Numbered from the stretch's first letter, positions 46,740 through 56,623 are shown. The stretch is DNA of 64,000 nt from an uncultured Planctomyces sp. (GCA_937904325.1 CALGTK010000187.1:1-64000); one strand, 5' to 3'. Notes: generated from the letters alone by a model not told the origin. Translations and numbers: made by a program.

Positions 46740-48542
46740 ATGGACACTTCGTTAATTCGCAACTTTTCTATCGTTGCCCATATTGACCACGGTAAGAGCA
46801 CGCTGGCTGATCAGTTTCTGCTGCAATCCGGAGCAATCACCGAGCGGGAATTTAAGGAGCAGATTCTTGACGACCTGGATGTCGAGCGAGAACGAGGCAT
46901 AACCGTTAAGGCTCGAACGGTGGCAATTTACCACGAGCACGAAGGTAAAACTTACGAGCTGAATCTGATCGACACGCCTGGACATGTCGACTTTCATTAC
47001 GAAGTTTCACGCAGCCTTGCTGCTTGTGAAGGCGCGCTGCTTCTGGTCGATGCTTTCCAGGGAGTCCAGGCTCAAACCGTTGCGAACACTTACGCAGCCA
47101 TCGAAGCGAATCTTGAAATCGTCCCGGTGATTAACAAAATCGATTTGCCCGTCGTTCGCATCGACGACGTTATGGAAGAGATTGAGACGATTCTTGGTCT
47201 GGACGGCCTCAGTTCGATTCTGGTCAGCGCAAAGACCGGGCTCAACGTCAAAAACGTACTCGCCGCCATCGTGGAGCAAGTGCCACCACCGGAAGGTCAG
47301 CCTGACAAGCCGCTGCAGGCGCTCGTTTTTGACAGCAAGTACGACCATTTCCGAGGCGTCGTCACTTACTTACGAGTGAAAGAAGGAAGCGTTCGGAAAG
47401 GGCAGCAGATTCAGTACATGAGGGGCGGTTCGGTACATGAAGTCCTGGAACTCGGCCAGTTTCGCCCAGACATGAAACCCTGTAATGAGCTTGGTCCCGG
47501 ACAAGTGGGTTACATGCTTTGCGGCATTAAAGAGCTAAGCATGGCGCACGTCGGAGACACCGTTACTGGCAAGTCGAATCCAGCGATAGAAGCTCTTCCT
47601 GGATATGCAACTCCACAGCAGATGGTGTTCTGCGGAATGTATCCGATCGATGCGACTGACTTCGAAAAACTACGTGGAGAGTTGCAGAAGATGGGACTTA
47701 ACGATGCCAGCTTCTCGTTCCTCGCAGAAACGAGCGATGCTTTGGGATTCGGTTTCCGATGTGGTTTTCTTGGCATGCTTCACATGGAGATCATTCAACA
47801 GCGTCTCGAGAAAGAAGCGGAAATTGATCTGATACAAACTGCGCCAAACGTTACGTACGAACTGAAGTTCAATACAGGCGAAGTCAAGCTGATCGACAAT
47901 CCGCAGGATGTTCCCGATGCCGGACAGATCGAGGAATTTCGAGAGCCGATTGCGAAAGTCACATTCATCGTGCCTTCGGAAAACATCGGTGTGATCCTGC
48001 AACTTTCAGAAGACCGGCGTGGGATTTACCTCGGCACGGAATACCTGGGCAGTAACCGGGCGCAGGTCACGTACGAACTGCCACTTGCCGAAGTTATCTA
48101 CGACATGCATGACCGACTGAAGAGCGCAACCCGCGGCTACGGCACGATGGATTACGAAATTATCGGCTACCGCCCGGCCGATCTGGTCAAGATGGACATC
48201 CTCGTCAAAGGCAACAAGGTTGACGCCTTGTCCACGATCGTCCATCGCGAAAATTCTGATCGCCGAGGTCGCGCGCTGGCCAAGCGATTAAAGGGGGAAA
48301 TTTCGAAGCACCAGTTCGAAATCGCGATTCAGGCGGCAATCGGAATGCGAGTCATCGCCCGAGAAACAATTTCTGCTCTTCGTAAGAACGTTACGGCAAA
48401 GTGTTATGGTGGCGACATCTCGCGAAAGAAAAAACTTTGGGCGAAGCAGAAGGAAGGCAAAAAACGCATGAAGCAGTTTGGGGAAGTCGAGATTCCGCAG
48501 AAGGCGTTCCTCTCCGTCCTCGAATCAGGCAAAGACGAGTAA
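46740..48542 (+). CDS. lepA: Elongation factor 4 (LepA), first copy
   Basis: A 600-residue translational GTPase: AHIDHGKSTLADQF (G1), RERGIT (G2), DTPGHVDFHYE (G3), NKIDLP (G4), SAKTG (G5), ALGFGFRCGFLGMLHMEI (domain IV/V region) and the LepA-specific C-terminus YGGDISRKKKLWAKQKEGKK. It back-translocates or remodels ribosomes. The 283-bp upstream gap shows no gene. A second, clearly different LepA lies at 61478-63274; this copy keeps a C-terminus closer to E. coli LepA. Confidence 0.93.
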   Translation: MDTSLIRNFSIVAHIDHGKSTLADQFLLQSGAITEREFKEQILDDLDVERERGITVKARTVAIYHEHEGKTYELNLIDTPGHVDFHYEVSRSLAACEGALLLVDAFQGVQAQTVANTYAAIEANLEIVPVINKIDLPVVRIDDVMEEIETILGLDGLSSILVSAKTGLNVKNVLAAIVEQVPPPEGQPDKPLQALVFDSKYDHFRGVVTYLRVKEGSVRKGQQIQYMRGGSVHEVLELGQFRPDMKPCNELGPGQVGYMLCGIKELSMAHVGDTVTGKSNPAIEALPGYATPQQMVFCGMYPIDATDFEKLRGELQKMGLNDASFSFLAETSDALGFGFRCGFLGMLHMEIIQQRLEKEAEIDLIQTAPNVTYELKFNTGEVKLIDNPQDVPDAGQIEEFREPIAKVTFIVPSENIGVILQLSEDRRGIYLGTEYLGSNRAQVTYELPLAEVIYDMHDRLKSATRGYGTMDYEIIGYRPADLVKMDILVKGNKVDALSTIVHRENSDRRGRALAKRLKGEISKHQFEIAIQAAIGMRVIARETISALRKNVTAKCYGGDISRKKKLWAKQKEGKKRMKQFGEVEIPQKAFLSVLESGKDE

Positions 48543-48705
48543 GCTTTCAACGGTTGTTCGGTGTAGTGCATATTTGAAGCGATTTTCTCGCAAAACGCCG
48601 CCCTGAGGACTCGTATAGACACGTTTCAGCTCGCAGTTTCTAATCCGTGTCCCTACTCGACCTGGAAGGTTCGAAATCCGCCTGCATGGATGCTGGAGCT
48701 ACTGA

Positions 48706-50697
48706 GTGGAAACTGCTAGCCGCCTCTTCCCGTTCGTTTGGCCGTACCGTCGGATGGCCATTCTGTCGATAATCTGCGCTCTCTTTATCTCCGTTTTATG
48801 GGCCGGAAACCTCTCGACCGTTCTGCCGATGGTCCGCGTTCTGTTTCAGCAGAAGAATCTGCATCAGTACGTCGACGAGCAGATCGACCTGGTTGAAGCC
48901 GACATCGAGCAGCGTAAGGCAGCCATCGAGGAAATGGCTGCAAGCGATGTCGAACGGCGTGCTCGCGCGCAGAGATATCAGAGTGACGCCACTCGTCAAC
49001 TGTCACTTCTGGCAACAACTCGGCAGTATGTGCTGCCGTATGTTCCGGCCGATCGATTTGACACCATAGCCCTCATCTTTGGCTGTTTTCTGTTTGCGAC
49101 ATTCCTGAAGGGCGTTTTTGTCTATCTACAGGAAGTGTTAGTTGGCGGGATCGTCAATCGAGTTATTATTGACATTCGGAAGAAGTGCTTCCGGCACGCG
49201 CTGTCTCTCGATTATCAGACGATCGCGACCGCTGGTCCGGCAAATCTGATGGCCCGGATCACAAATGACGTCGAGATTCTTGCGGCCGGTTTGCGAACGG
49301 CCCTGGTTCGCCTCGTTCGAGAGCCATTGAAAGCCGGCGGGTGCATCGCTTTTGCTTTTGTACTGAACTGGCGATTGACGCTGTTGTCGCTGCTCGTCGT
49401 ACCGTGCATTGGCTTGTTGTTTGCGAAGTTTGGCAAAAGCCTGAAGCAAGCGTCCAAGGGCACGCTGCAAAGCATGTCCGGCATCTACAAAGGGCTTGCC
49501 GAGACGTTCGATTCACTGAAAGTCGTTATCGCGTTTGGAGCCGCTCGCCGGCATCGTCGACAGTTTCATCTGGCAAACAAAGAGTATCTCGACAAATCGA
49601 TGAAAGTCGTCCGGCTCAGTGCGTTAGCTCGTCCAACAACCGAGTTGTTGGGCGCAATTGCTGTGCTCTGCGCCGTCATTCCTGGCACGTATCTTGTACT
49701 GCGAAGTACAGACGAAATCTGGGGCGTGAAACTGGCTCCCGGACCAATGGACATTGCACAGCTCTCAGCTCTGTACGCACTCCTTGCTGGTACACTCGAC
49801 TCTGTCAGAAAACTGTCATCAGTCTATAGTGACCTGAAGCGCTCGTCTGCTGCCTCTGATCGAATTTTCGAAGTCCTCAACGAGAAGACAAAAGTTCCCG
49901 AACCCACCGATCCACAAATCGTCAACCGGCATAGCAAAGACATCGAATTCAAAAATGTCTCGTTCTCGTACTCGCAGGAATCCGTGGATGGAAACCCGCG
50001 GCCACCAGCATTACGAGACCTCAGCTTCACCGTTTCTGCCGGCGAAGTCGTCGCAGTAATTGGGGAAAATGGGTCCGGCAAATCAACGCTCCTGAACATG
50101 CTGCCAAGATTCATGGACCCCGACCAAGGAGCTGTTCTGATTGACGGAGTCGATGTGCGGCAGATTCGGAGCAGCGATCTTCGCAGCCAGATCGGAATCG
50201 TCACTCAGGAAACGCAGCTCTTCGATGACACGATTGCTGAGAACATTCGATACAGCAAACCAGACGCGACGTGGGAAGAGATCGAAGAAGCCGCGAAGCA
50301 GGCACATGTGATTCCGTTCGTGTCACATCTTCCAGGTGGCTTCAGCACTCAGATCGGTGAAAAGGGGCAGAAGCTTTCGGGTGGGCAACGTCAACGGATC
50401 GCTCTCGCTCGAGCGATTCTCCGTGATCCGTCGATTCTGATTCTTGATGAGGCGACTTCCGCACTCGACTCTCAGAGCGAGAATATTATTCACAGCGTTC
50501 TCAAGCAGTTTGTCCGAGGTCGCACTGTCTTTGTAATTACCCACGTGATCAATAACACGTTCCTCGACCTTGTGACGCGAATTGTTGTCATGGATGCGGG
50601 AACTGTCGCTGCCATCGGTACTCACGACGAGTTGCTGAAAACATGTCCGATTTATCAGCGACTCTACCATTCGAACGAGCGGCAACGTGCCGCATGA
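48706..50697 (+). CDS. ABC exporter, fused permease and ATPase
   Basis: A 663-residue half-transporter of MsbA type. The N-terminal six-helix domain begins VWPYRRMAILSIICALFISV. Between the first and second helices lies an extra ~65-residue predicted helical segment (residues ~50-115). The ATPase domain has Walker A VIGENGSGKSTLLNM, signature LSGGQRQRIALARAIL and Walker B ILILDEATSALDSQ. Start codon GTG. It could export lipids or drugs. The upstream gap of 163 bp separates it from lepA. Confidence 0.88.
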   Translation: METASRLFPFVWPYRRMAILSIICALFISVLWAGNLSTVLPMVRVLFQQKNLHQYVDEQIDLVEADIEQRKAAIEEMAASDVERRARAQRYQSDATRQLSLLATTRQYVLPYVPADRFDTIALIFGCFLFATFLKGVFVYLQEVLVGGIVNRVIIDIRKKCFRHALSLDYQTIATAGPANLMARITNDVEILAAGLRTALVRLVREPLKAGGCIAFAFVLNWRLTLLSLLVVPCIGLLFAKFGKSLKQASKGTLQSMSGIYKGLAETFDSLKVVIAFGAARRHRRQFHLANKEYLDKSMKVVRLSALARPTTELLGAIAVLCAVIPGTYLVLRSTDEIWGVKLAPGPMDIAQLSALYALLAGTLDSVRKLSSVYSDLKRSSAASDRIFEVLNEKTKVPEPTDPQIVNRHSKDIEFKNVSFSYSQESVDGNPRPPALRDLSFTVSAGEVVAVIGENGSGKSTLLNMLPRFMDPDQGAVLIDGVDVRQIRSSDLRSQIGIVTQETQLFDDTIAENIRYSKPDATWEEIEEAAKQAHVIPFVSHLPGGFSTQIGEKGQKLSGGQRQRIALARAILRDPSILILDEATSALDSQSENIIHSVLKQFVRGRTVFVITHVINNTFLDLVTRIVVMDAGTVAAIGTHDELLKTCPIYQRLYHSNERQRAA

Positions 50698-51089
50698 TTC
50701 GCATGGAATGACTTAACCGAGTTTTGAGTACGCACTGCAGAAAGTCTGGGAACTAAAAGGTCGCGCACAGCGTCAAATGACGTGCAACTTGAGGTCTGTT
50801 AGCAACTAACCTGAGAAGTTCTTTTAACGCGCAGTACGTGACATATCGATAGTCAGATACAAATCTGACAGATACAAAACTACCTATCCAACTCTTTTCC
50901 CCCGTCTTCCGATAGAGTGTGGTAAGTAGTTTCCAGCGAAGCAGATTGGCGTTGCTTCTCTTGATGAATCAGCGTTACTTTTCACCCGTTGTCGCCCGAT
51001 TGGCTAGCTGTAGATTGTTAACTGCAGCCGGGTATCAACAGATTAAGTCGACTTTTAGCGAGCGACACACGAATTAGGGAGCATACGCA
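50698..51089. other. 392-bp intergenic region
   Basis: No gene. It contains the inverted repeat at 50852-50869 and should hold the promoter of the DUF3467 gene. AGGGAG lies about 10 bp before its GTG start. There are no other sites I can name. Confidence 0.5.
50852..50869. promoter_or_regulatory. Inverted repeat upstream of the DUF3467 gene
   Basis: GTCAGAT-ACAA-ATCTGAC is a perfect 7-bp inverted repeat with a 4-bp centre, immediately followed by another AGATACAAA. Its size suits a dimeric regulator's operator. It lies 220 bp upstream of the gene start, so the leader would be long. Confidence 0.4.
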
Positions 51090-51464
51090 GTGGCGAAAAA
51101 AGACGCAGCACCAGCAGAAGAGAAAAAAGCAGACGACGCACCAGCAGCAGTTGCCGAAGCACCGGCAGCGGATGCTCAGGCACAGCAGACACTGACCGTT
51201 GACGACTCAGGCGTCTCCGCTGGCTATGCCAACTTCTGCCGAGTTTCGAGCACACCAGAAGAACTCATTCTGGATCTCGGACTTAATCCTAATCCGTACG
51301 CCACCGGCGAAGTGAAGGTTCCCGTTACACAGCGGATCATCATGAACCACTTCACTGCCAAGCGTCTACTGAGCGCCCTTTCGATGGCTCTGCAGCGTCA
51401 CGAGCAGGCCTTCGGCGTTCTGGAAACCGACGTTCGTCGTCGAGTTCGACGTCAGACAACGTAA
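51090..51464 (+). CDS. DUF3467 family protein
   Basis: A 124-residue protein. A Lys/Ala/Glu/Pro-rich N-terminal extension (~1-40; [17 protein letters not shown]) leads to a domain with [20 protein letters not shown] and [20 protein letters not shown], the DUF3467 signature. The family's function is not known. Start GTG, with AGGGAG upstream. Convergent with the HU-like gene, with a terminator hairpin between. The Ala/Lys-rich leader resembles that of histone-like proteins. Confidence 0.78.
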   Translation: MAKKDAAPAEEKKADDAPAAVAEAPAADAQAQQTLTVDDSGVSAGYANFCRVSSTPEELILDLGLNPNPYATGEVKVPVTQRIIMNHFTAKRLLSALSMALQRHEQAFGVLETDVRRRVRRQTT

Positions 51465-51581
51465 GTTTGTGGATGACTCATTACTAAATTCGGCCGGCCG
51501 ATCAGTTGATCAGCTGGTCGTTTTGTTTTCGCCTATCAGCAACAGCCCTTATCCATAGTGGTGTCGCTGTGAAAACGAAAA

Positions 51582-51620
51582 ACGCCGTGACTCATTAACT
51601 GAGCCACGGCGTCTTTTTTT
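51582..51620. terminator. Bidirectional intrinsic terminator
   Basis: ACGCCGTGACTCA (51582-51594) pairs with TGAGCCACGGCGT (51600-51612) at all but one position around a 5-nt loop. A T7 run follows at 51614-51620, and an A5 run precedes on the other side. It terminates the plus-strand DUF3467 gene and may serve the minus-strand HU-like gene. Confidence 0.85.
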
Positions 51621-51694
51621 GTCAGTTGTCTCAACGTTGACTACGCCTTCAGAAGCGAATTTTTTGTCAGACGCTGAACCTTTGAAAGCAGGTC

Positions 51695-52021
51695 TTAGAC
51701 CATGTCCTTCAGAGCTTTTAGTGGAGTCACTTTGACAGCCTTTGAAGCTGGCTTGTGAGGAATGTCACGGTATTCCTGAACGAGTGGGACCCAGACATGT
51801 TTGCGAGCTGGCCTGGCGGGTTTGTCTTTAACGACGATCTTGCACAGGCCAGGAATAGTAAAGGCTCCGGGACCGTTCTTGCCAACGGACTCACTGATCA
51901 ATCCGGTCAGGCTCTCGAGCACTGCCTGGACGTCTTTCTTAGCAATTCCACTTGATTCAGTGAGACTGTTAAGAATCTGGCTCTTCGTGAGTGGCTTAAC
52001 TGCTGCGTCTTTCTTTGCCAT
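51695..52021 (-). CDS. HU/IHF-like DNA-binding protein
   Basis: A 108-residue histone-like protein. The helical N-terminal part (PLTKSQILNSLTESSGIAKK, DVQAVLESLTGLISESVGK), the strand GAFTIPGLCKIVVKDKPAR and the terminal VKVTPLKALKDMV match HU. The DNA-binding arm lacks the usual RNPxTG motif; it reads RPARKHVWVPLVQEYRDIP. The start at 52021 is chosen because GAAAGG lies 9 bp upstream of it; the upstream in-frame ATG at 52030 has no spacing. It compacts and bends DNA. Confidence 0.88.
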   Translation of the reverse strand: MAKKDAAVKPLTKSQILNSLTESSGIAKKDVQAVLESLTGLISESVGKNGPGAFTIPGLCKIVVKDKPARPARKHVWVPLVQEYRDIPHKPASKAVKVTPLKALKDMV

Positions 52022-52331
52022 CTGAGGCATCCTTTCAAAGATGTAGCTGGGTGGAAGCTGGGATACGTTGTTTTGGATTCTCGATGAAACCCGCGGTGCC
52101 GTCCAAACTGGAAGACAGGTTGAATTGAGAGTTCAGTGCCGATCAGGCAACGCTGAGCAGCGTGCGATTATTAAGGTGTGGGCTCTCGTAAAGTCAACTA
52201 ATATGCCAGAAAACCTTGAAAAACAGCATTATTTTGTATTCCAGCCGTTCAGAGTGGCAACTGAAGTCGAATTCTGTTTCGCGGCATGCCTCTGTTTCAC
52301 GACGCAAATCGATACGTGCTTAAAGACGTGG
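52022..52331. other. 310-bp gap between two minus-strand genes
   Basis: No gene recognised. It lies between the redoxin stop and the HU-like start, so it contains the HU-like promoter. No hexamers stand out clearly, and the redoxin terminator is not obvious. Confidence 0.4.
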
Positions 52332-52940
52332 CTATTCATAGTCAATGGGACATCCCACTGGCTTCGTTTCGGTAATCTCGACACGCTTGCCAGCGAGTAA
52401 CGATTCGATTGCATCCTTAAGGTAGCGTCTTTTGACTTTGTCCGGATACATGCTGTCGTCGATCCCTCCCATGTAGGCAATGCGACGTTTGCCATCGAGC
52501 AGAAAGGCACTGGGCGTCCACAATGCACCGTACTGCTTCCCGATTTTCTGTGTTGGATCCTGAAGATAGGCGAACGGATACTTCCGTTCCGCCGACCGTT
52601 TCTTCATCGCTTCAAGGCTGTCTGCTTCGTAGCGGCTCACGCTGACCGTAACCAGTTTGACGCCCTTCTGAGAATACTCGTTTGCGAGTTTGATCAGCCG
52701 CTGTTCGTAAGACTGCGCGACCGGGCAATGGTTACACGTAAACACGACGACAACAACTTTGGCTTTCTTCAGATTGTTAAGGCTATGTTTTTTGTTGTCG
52801 ACGCCGAGAAGCTCTTTCCATGTCGGAGCCTGCTTACCGATATCCATCACTCGGTTGAATTTCGCAGCCATCGTCTCTGGAGAAGCCGCTGGGCTTATGC
52901 TTGAAAAGACAACGAATAAGTAAAACCATCGTGATGTCAT
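52332..52940 (-). CDS. Thioredoxin-fold redoxin, secreted
   Basis: A 202-residue protein with a signal-peptide-like N-terminus. The redox motif is CNHC (Cys69-Cys72) in VVVFTCNHCPVAQSYEQRL, typical of AhpC/TSA-Redoxin proteins of planctomycetes. Later motifs (GALWTPSAFLLDGKRRIAYM; cis-Pro after the TP) fit a thioredoxin fold. It likely reduces or oxidises disulfides or peroxides in the periplasm. It is a single-gene unit, and its promoter should lie in 52941-53350. Confidence 0.8.
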   Translation of the reverse strand: MTSRWFYLFVVFSSISPAASPETMAAKFNRVMDIGKQAPTWKELLGVDNKKHSLNNLKKAKVVVVVFTCNHCPVAQSYEQRLIKLANEYSQKGVKLVTVSVSRYEADSLEAMKKRSAERKYPFAYLQDPTQKIGKQYGALWTPSAFLLDGKRRIAYMGGIDDSMYPDKVKRRYLKDAIESLLAGKRVEITETKPVGCPIDYE

Positions 52941-53350
52941 GAGACCAAACCTTCCTGATGATGCCTGCTTTACAGTGTCTCGTTATTTGTCGACCGATCA
53001 TGAACATGATCGCTGCAAGTTTTACCATGGCGAAGTGATGCGGGCGAGATTGCCGTCTCAAATGAAGACTTTTCAGCGTTCAACGAATCATTCGATGGCT
53101 TTTTCTTCGATGCTTCTCTGGCTGGCGAGTGACCGACTGAGTTCAGACCGGCTGTTGGTTTGTCATGGGGGAAACTCAGTCATCCGAGCGCTGTAATCAG
53201 GACACAATATTGCCAAATTGCCGTAAGCAATAGCCTTGCCCGACTCTTGTGTTTCAATCCATGTTGAGCAGAGGACGATGCATCACTCGGCACTTCGAGG
53301 TATGATTTCAGTATCTACTGATGTGTTTTGGGCTTGCGGGGATTCTGCTA
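52941..53350. other. 410-bp divergent intergenic region
   Basis: No recognisable gene. Short ORFs (e.g. 85 codons from 52939) have no family pattern and poor codon character. It should hold the promoters of the redoxin (minus) and the PSD1 operon (plus). Confidence 0.4.
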
Positions 53351-56300
53351 ATGCGGCTTTCGATTTTCATGCTCACCGCTGTTGCTGTCTTTGCGGCGCC
53401 GTTTTCTGTGCTCGCTGCAGAGCCAGAAATTCCCAGGGATGATTCTGCCGCGGTTGATTTCTTTGAGAAGAAGATTCGACCGGTTCTGATTGATAAGTGC
53501 TACGATTGTCACTCTGAGAAGGCCCAGGCGGACGGAGACCTTAAAGGTGGATTGCTGCTCGACAGCCGGCAGGCTACACAGGCAGGCGGCGACTCGGGTC
53601 CGGCCGTTGTTCCGAATAAAATCGAAGAGAGTTTGATCATCGATGCGATCAGGTACGGGGAAGATTCTTATCAGATGCCTCCGGCTGGAAAGCTCTCGCA
53701 CGCGGTCATCGCAGATTTCGAAAAGTGGGTGTCGATGGGCGCTCCAGATCCAAGGGATACTCCGACCGCCGCGTCGCCACGCAAAGAGATCGATTGGAAG
53801 CTGGCCCGCCAACACTGGTCGTTACAGCGACCTCACCAGCAGACTGTCCCGGATGTAAAGAATGTGAAGCAGATTCAGAAGCCGATTGACGCTTTCATTC
53901 TTAAGCAACTGGAAGACGCCGGACTGGAGCAGGTCGAACGCGCCGAGCGGAACACACTGTTGCGGCGAGCGTGTTTTGACCTGACTGGATTGCCGCCGAC
54001 TATCGAACAGCTTGATGAGTTTCTGAACGATGAATCCTCCGACGCCTTTGCGAAGCTGATTGACCGGTTGCTGGATTCAAAAAGCTATGGCGAGCGGTGG
54101 GCGCGGCACTGGCTCGATGTCGCGAGGTACTCGGAAGACAACACGAATATGGGGCCGCACAACGGACCTTATCCTCATGCGTGGCGTTATCGAGACTGGG
54201 TTGTCCAGGCTTTGAACGAAGATGTGCCGTACGACGAGTTCATCGTGCGGCAACTTGCGACCGACTTCCTGCCGAATACCGGCCCGGAAGATAACGCGGC
54301 ACTCGGTTTCCAGGGATTGGCACCGTCTTACCACAAGGAGGTCGCCCTTGCGAAACTGGTTCTGGAAAACCGCTACGCCGACGAGTGGGAAGACCGTGTC
54401 GATGCGATCGGTCGAGGATTGCTCGGTCTGACACTTGCCTGTGCCCGGTGTCACGACCACAAATACGATCCAGTGACGGTCGAAGACTATTACTCACTGG
54501 CAAGCATTTTCGCCTCGTGCCGGCAGACGACTCGGCCGGTGATTTCAGACGAAGAAATCGCAAAGACGCAACCGGTTCGCGACAAGGTCAAAAAGCTCGA
54601 AGAACAGATTGCCGAGTGGGCAAAGCAGATCAAAGAACTCCCCAAAGAGATTTCCGATCTTGAGAAGAAGCTCAAAGAAGATTCAGCGCCAACAGCGACC
54701 GGAGTGGAGTCAGCAGCCGACGATGCGAAACCGGAAGTGTTTGACGTCGAACAGGCCCAGCAACGAATTGCCGACGCGAAGGCTCTGATTGAAAAGGCCA
54801 AACAGGAAACTCCCAAAGCGAAGGCGGAGGTCGTCGAACTTAAGAAAACGCCGGGCTTCGAGATTCCCATTGCCAATGCACTGACCGAAGAGCAGGTTCG
54901 CGTTGAAGAGATCACCAAAGAGAAAATGAAGATCGTTTACTATGAGAACAAGCCGCGTGACTTGAACATCTTTATCCGCGGTGACGCCGGGCGACTCGGG
55001 AAACCTGTTCAGCGAGGTTTTCTGCGAGTGCTGTCTCCCGAAAAAAACGAATCTTACACGAACGGCAGTGGTCGTCTTGAACTCGCGCGGGCGATCACGA
55101 GTCGCGATAATCCGCTGACCGCTCGTGTCATCGTCAACCGAATATGGATGCATCATTTCGGAACGGGGTTAGTCGATTCGCCAAGTAATTTTGGCATCAC
55201 CGGTTCGAAGCCTTCGCATCCAAAGCTGCTCGACGATCTGGCCGTTCGGTTCATGGACAACGGTTGGTCACTGAAGTGGCTGCATCGCGAGGTCATGCTG
55301 TCTTCGACGTACCAGCAGTCTTCAGTGTCGGTCGACGCGACTCAACTTAAAACTGTCGACCCAGACAATAGACTGCTGTCGCATTTCAACCGTCGCCGCC
55401 TCTCTGCCGAAGCGTTTCGCGACTCGGCCCTCGCCGTCAGTGGGCAGCTTGATACGACGGTCGGAGGTCCATCGGGCGATGCCGACAAGGCTGATTTCAA
55501 ACGCAGGACGATTTACGCCGCGGTGTCGCGGCACAAGCTGAGCGACACGCTGCAGACGTTCGATTTCCCCGACCCTGCGATTCACTGTGAACAACGAGCG
55601 GACACCACGACTCCGTTGCAGCAGATGTTTGTCCTGAACTCGCCGTTCATGCGCAAGCAGGCCGCGGCCCTGGCAGATCGAGTCGGTAAGATTGCCGAGC
55701 TGACGGTCGAGCAGAAAATCCAACTCGCGCATCAGTTATTGTTTGCACGCGATCCGTCCCCGACGGAACTGGCGATTGCTCGCGAGTTTCTGTCCGAAGT
55801 AGAGCCGGCATCCAAATCTGCTGCTCTGTTAAGCGATACCGAAGCGGTCGCACCGACGTTTTCAGGCAAGCGAGTTCGTGCGGACATTTCAGAATTCGGT
55901 GATGATTACTCTGTCGAAATGTGGATTCGCAACACGCTGCCGAATTCGTCGCGGCCGGTGACCGGCTACTTCTTCTCACGAGGTGCAGAGAAACCTGCCA
56001 CCGACCACGGAGACCACTTCGGAATCAGCGGCACGTCGGGCGGTCAACCAGGACGGCTTCTCTTTTACAACGGCGCAACCAATAAACAGTCGATAAGCGG
56101 AGCTGAGGTGCTGAAGGAAAACCATTGGTATCACGTCGCCCTGGTGCGGAACGGCGAGACCGTGTCGCTCTACTTAAACGGCGATCTCAAACGTGGCGCT
56201 ACCGGGACGGCGAAGCTGGGATTCAAGTCCGGCGTCGAACTCCTTTTTGTCGGAGGTCGTCGTGACAACTTTGCAAACTTCCAGGGACAATTGCAGGAAG

Positions 56301-56617
56301 TTGCTGTATTCAATCGGTCGCTTGTAGCCAAGGAAGTTGTTCAACACTTCGCGGCCTCAAAGATTGTTGATACCGCAGATGAATCTGGTCGACTCACGTC
56401 TCATTCCGATTTCGCCGATGCGATACTTAAGTCAAAACCGATCGCCTACTGGCCGCTTCGAACGGACCCGACTGACGTGGGGCAAGCGAGCGATCTCTCT
56501 GAACATGCCAACCATGCTGTCTACGAAGGTCGAGGGACCAAAACGCCGATGCAGACTCGCTGGAGTCGCTACGCGCACGCTTTACTCAGCAGCAACGAAT
56601 TCCTGTACATCGACTGA
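53351..56617 (+). CDS. PSD1/DUF1549/DUF1553 cytochrome-c-like protein with LamG insertion
   Basis: A 1088-residue secreted protein (signal peptide ~1-22). It has a PSCyt1 region with heme motif CYDCH (50-54), a DUF1549/PSCyt2 region with a second C-x-x-C-H (CARCHDHKYDP, 364-368), a central coiled coil (~420-510, Lys/Glu/Ala-rich), then the PSD1/DUF1553 domain (NPLTARVIVNRIWMHHFG; DLAVRFMDNGWSLKWLHREV). From about 835 a LamG-like beta-sandwich (YSVEMWIRN; NFANFQGQLQEVAVFNRSL) is inserted before the C-terminal SNEFLYID. The family may take part in electron transfer to extracellular oxidations of glycans, but no activity is proven. First gene of an operon with DUF1501. ATG 53351 is preferred to 53321. 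Confidence 0.88.
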   Translation: MRLSIFMLTAVAVFAAPFSVLAAEPEIPRDDSAAVDFFEKKIRPVLIDKCYDCHSEKAQADGDLKGGLLLDSRQATQAGGDSGPAVVPNKIEESLIIDAIRYGEDSYQMPPAGKLSHAVIADFEKWVSMGAPDPRDTPTAASPRKEIDWKLARQHWSLQRPHQQTVPDVKNVKQIQKPIDAFILKQLEDAGLEQVERAERNTLLRRACFDLTGLPPTIEQLDEFLNDESSDAFAKLIDRLLDSKSYGERWARHWLDVARYSEDNTNMGPHNGPYPHAWRYRDWVVQALNEDVPYDEFIVRQLATDFLPNTGPEDNAALGFQGLAPSYHKEVALAKLVLENRYADEWEDRVDAIGRGLLGLTLACARCHDHKYDPVTVEDYYSLASIFASCRQTTRPVISDEEIAKTQPVRDKVKKLEEQIAEWAKQIKELPKEISDLEKKLKEDSAPTATGVESAADDAKPEVFDVEQAQQRIADAKALIEKAKQETPKAKAEVVELKKTPGFEIPIANALTEEQVRVEEITKEKMKIVYYENKPRDLNIFIRGDAGRLGKPVQRGFLRVLSPEKNESYTNGSGRLELARAITSRDNPLTARVIVNRIWMHHFGTGLVDSPSNFGITGSKPSHPKLLDDLAVRFMDNGWSLKWLHREVMLSSTYQQSSVSVDATQLKTVDPDNRLLSHFNRRRLSAEAFRDSALAVSGQLDTTVGGPSGDADKADFKRRTIYAAVSRHKLSDTLQTFDFPDPAIHCEQRADTTTPLQQMFVLNSPFMRKQAAALADRVGKIAELTVEQKIQLAHQLLFARDPSPTELAIAREFLSEVEPASKSAALLSDTEAVAPTFSGKRVRADISEFGDDYSVEMWIRNTLPNSSRPVTGYFFSRGAEKPATDHGDHFGISGTSGGQPGRLLFYNGATNKQSISGAEVLKENHWYHVALVRNGETVSLYLNGDLKRGATGTAKLGFKSGVELLFVGGRRDNFANFQGQLQEVAVFNRSLVAKEVVQHFAASKIVDTADESGRLTSHSDFADAILKSKPIAYWPLRTDPTDVGQASDLSEHANHAVYEGRGTKTPMQTRWSRYAHALLSSNEFLYID

Positions 56618-56623
56618 TTTCAC

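Noticed and set aside
51695-52021. Frameshift in the HU-like gene arm
   Set aside because: The other two frames of the arm segment give no better match to RNPxTG, so the unusual arm is treated as real.
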